Assembly: GCA_905187695.1 (NCBI GenBank)
Contig: CAJJIY010000055.1
Span: 1 to 6,106, forward strand
Source: an uncultured Eubacteriales bacterium
GTDB lineage: Bacteria > Bacillota > Clostridia > Oscillospirales > CAG-272
DNA: 6,106 nt
Direction: 5' to 3'
The notes under the pieces are model-generated. The model searched no databases and was not told the DNA's origin. It saw nothing but the letters and a program-made list of their open reading frames with translations. This document shows, in pieces, positions 5,168 through 6,106 of this stretch. Positions within the stretch are counted from its first letter, which is position 1. Every line of letters begins with the position of its first letter. The position numbers and the translations under genes were made by a program.

Positions 5168-6031
5168 ATGATGAAATTGGTCACAGAGGCAGTGCTGGAA
5201 GCCTTGCTGGATTCGCTGAAGCTGCTTCCGTTCCTCTTTTTAACTTATTTGCTGATGGAGTTTTTGGAGCACAAAGCCGGAGACCGCCTGAATGCGAAAG
5301 TGACTGCGGCCGGCCGCGTCGGGCCGCTTTGGGGCGCGGCGCTCGGACTTTTACCGCAATGCGGATTTTCCGCGGCAACGGCCGAATTTTATGTCGGCGG
5401 TCTGGTCAGCACCGGCACGTTGCTGGCGGTTTTTTTGGCAACCTCGGATGAGATGCTTCCGGTTTTTCTGGGGGAGGGCTTACCTGTCCGGGTAATTGCT
5501 GTTGTATTGGGCATTAAATTTCTGATTGCGCTTTTGTGCGGGTTTGTTACGGACCTTTTGCTTCGCCGCCCCAAAGAACGGAGCGTGTCGGAGCTGTGCC
5601 AAAAAGAGCGCTGCCACTGCGAAAGGGGCATCTTTGTTTCGGCGGCGTATCATACGGCGCGCACGCTGGTATTCGTTTTGCTTATCAATGTCATGCTGGG
5701 GGTGGCGCTCGCTTTCGTGGGGACCGAACGCCTTTCGGCCTTTCTTCTTCGAGTGCCTTTTTTGGCGCCGGTTCTTTCCGCGCTTTTGGGATTGGTGCCG
5801 AATTGCGCGGTTTCGGTTGCCATCGCCACGCTGTATGCGCGCGGGGTGCTTTCCTTCGGGGCGCTTTTAGCTGGGCTGTTGCCCGGCGCCGGCGCGGGTC
5901 TTCTGGTGCTTTTCCGTGCCAGCCGTCGGGAAAAGCGGTTTTTATGGTTTTTGCCCGCTCTTTTCCTCATTGGCGTGGCCTTTGGTTTCCTGTTTGATTT
6001 TACCGGTCTTTCCGGATTGCTCGGAATTTGA
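5168..6031 (+). CDS. ArsP_2-family polytopic membrane protein, putative metal transporter
   Basis: This 287-residue, very hydrophobic protein has about 8-10 predicted membrane segments by eye and resembles the ArsP_2 family (PF11449, putative heavy-metal exporter; some databases name members putative manganese or arsenic transporters). It carries two related blocks, GLLPQCGFS...Y..GG..STG.LLA (60-87) and GLVPNCAVS...Y.RG..SFG.LLA (208-235), 148 residues apart, the mark of an internally duplicated transporter. Between the halves lies a hydrophilic loop after LLRRPKERS with CQKERCHC (144-151), a likely metal-binding cluster, then His162 at the head of the next helix. The start ATG follows AAAGG (5154-5158); the next codon is also ATG (5171), so the true start could be three bases on. 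It is co-transcribed with the Fur-family gene, which supports a metal-linked role. Substrate and direction of transport are not established by the sequence. Confidence 0.85.
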   Translation: MMKLVTEAVLEALLDSLKLLPFLFLTYLLMEFLEHKAGDRLNAKVTAAGRVGPLWGAALGLLPQCGFSAATAEFYVGGLVSTGTLLAVFLATSDEMLPVFLGEGLPVRVIAVVLGIKFLIALLCGFVTDLLLRRPKERSVSELCQKERCHCERGIFVSAAYHTARTLVFVLLINVMLGVALAFVGTERLSAFLLRVPFLAPVLSALLGLVPNCAVSVAIATLYARGVLSFGALLAGLLPGAGAGLLVLFRASRREKRFLWFLPALFLIGVAFGFLFDFTGLSGLLGI

Positions 6032-6040
6032 TATTTTTTG
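6010..6040 (+). terminator. Weak hairpin and T-rich tract after the transporter gene
   Basis: TTCCG (6010-6014) and CGGAA (6022-6026) can form a 5-bp stem with a 7-nt loop spanning the end of the transporter gene, followed by TTTGATATTTTTTG and further Ts to about 6049. The stem is short and overlaps the last codons, so termination may be inefficient. Confidence 0.35.
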
Positions 6041-6059
6041 TTTTTCTTTGCAAAAGCCC

Positions 6060-6088
6060 TTGACAAAAGAGGAAAAGGGTGATAGAAT
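6060..6088 (+). promoter_or_regulatory. Strong sigma-A-type promoter for a gene beyond the right edge
   Basis: TTGACA (6060-6065) and TAGAAT (6083-6088), 17 bp apart. The ATG inside the -10 region (6087) opens a frame of only five codons, so no gene starts in the remaining bases. CCCTT (6057-6061) and AAGGG (6075-6079) form a small inverted repeat across the -35 and spacer. No Fur-type palindrome is seen here. Confidence 0.75.
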
Positions 6089-6106
6089 GTCAAAGCTGTT
6101 GTGAGA

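Noticed and set aside
1..6106. A mobile element, CRISPR array, toxin-antitoxin pair or phage-defence system.
   Set aside because: No direct repeat arrays, transposase or integrase motifs, terminal inverted repeats or small paired toxin-like genes were seen; the genes are ordinary chromosomal families.

Overview
The window looks like a chromosomal segment from a Gram-positive bacterium, most likely Bacillota of the class Clostridia. Ribosome binding sites are strong (AAAGGAGG-type before most genes), promoters are sigma-A-like with 17-bp spacers, and the gene families (YqeG-type phosphatase, Maf, a Cys-rich Fur-family repressor, an ArsP_2/PF11449 metal transporter) are typical of that group. 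GC content looks moderately high, in the mid-50s by eye. Genes are tightly packed. No tRNA, rRNA, CRISPR array, insertion sequence or phage gene was seen.

Layout. A divergent intergenic region (4562-4721) separates two transcription units. To its left, on the minus strand, one promoter (4593-4621) appears to drive a six-gene operon in the order thymidylate kinase (tmk), mannitol-1-phosphate-dehydrogenase-like enzyme (mtlD-like), Maf nucleotide pyrophosphatase, small nitroreductase, YqeG-type HAD phosphatase, and an endonuclease-IV-like TIM-barrel protein. Gaps are 5, 40, 49 and 49 nt, and the last pair overlaps by 4 nt. Bases 1-21 look like half of a bidirectional terminator cut by the window edge, which would end this operon. 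To the right, on the plus strand, a promoter overlapped by a near-perfect Fur-type palindrome drives a Fur-family repressor and, 17 nt later, a polytopic membrane protein of the putative metal exporter family ArsP_2. A T-rich weak terminator and a further strong promoter (6060-6088) lie at the right edge; the gene it serves is outside the window.

How the genes fit together. The left operon is a mixed housekeeping set: dTMP phosphorylation (Tmk), removal of dTTP/UTP or modified nucleotides (Maf), possible DNA repair (EndoIV-like), and redox or phosphatase enzymes whose substrates cannot be read from sequence. The right unit is a small metal-response module whose repressor probably controls itself and the transporter. 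I see no clear evidence of a wholly new system. The most notable points are the regulatory logic and cysteine-rich features of the Fur/transporter pair, the two-fold internal repeat of the transporter, a mannitol-type dehydrogenase without any mannitol transport genes, and non-canonical motifs in the Tmk and EndoIV-like proteins.
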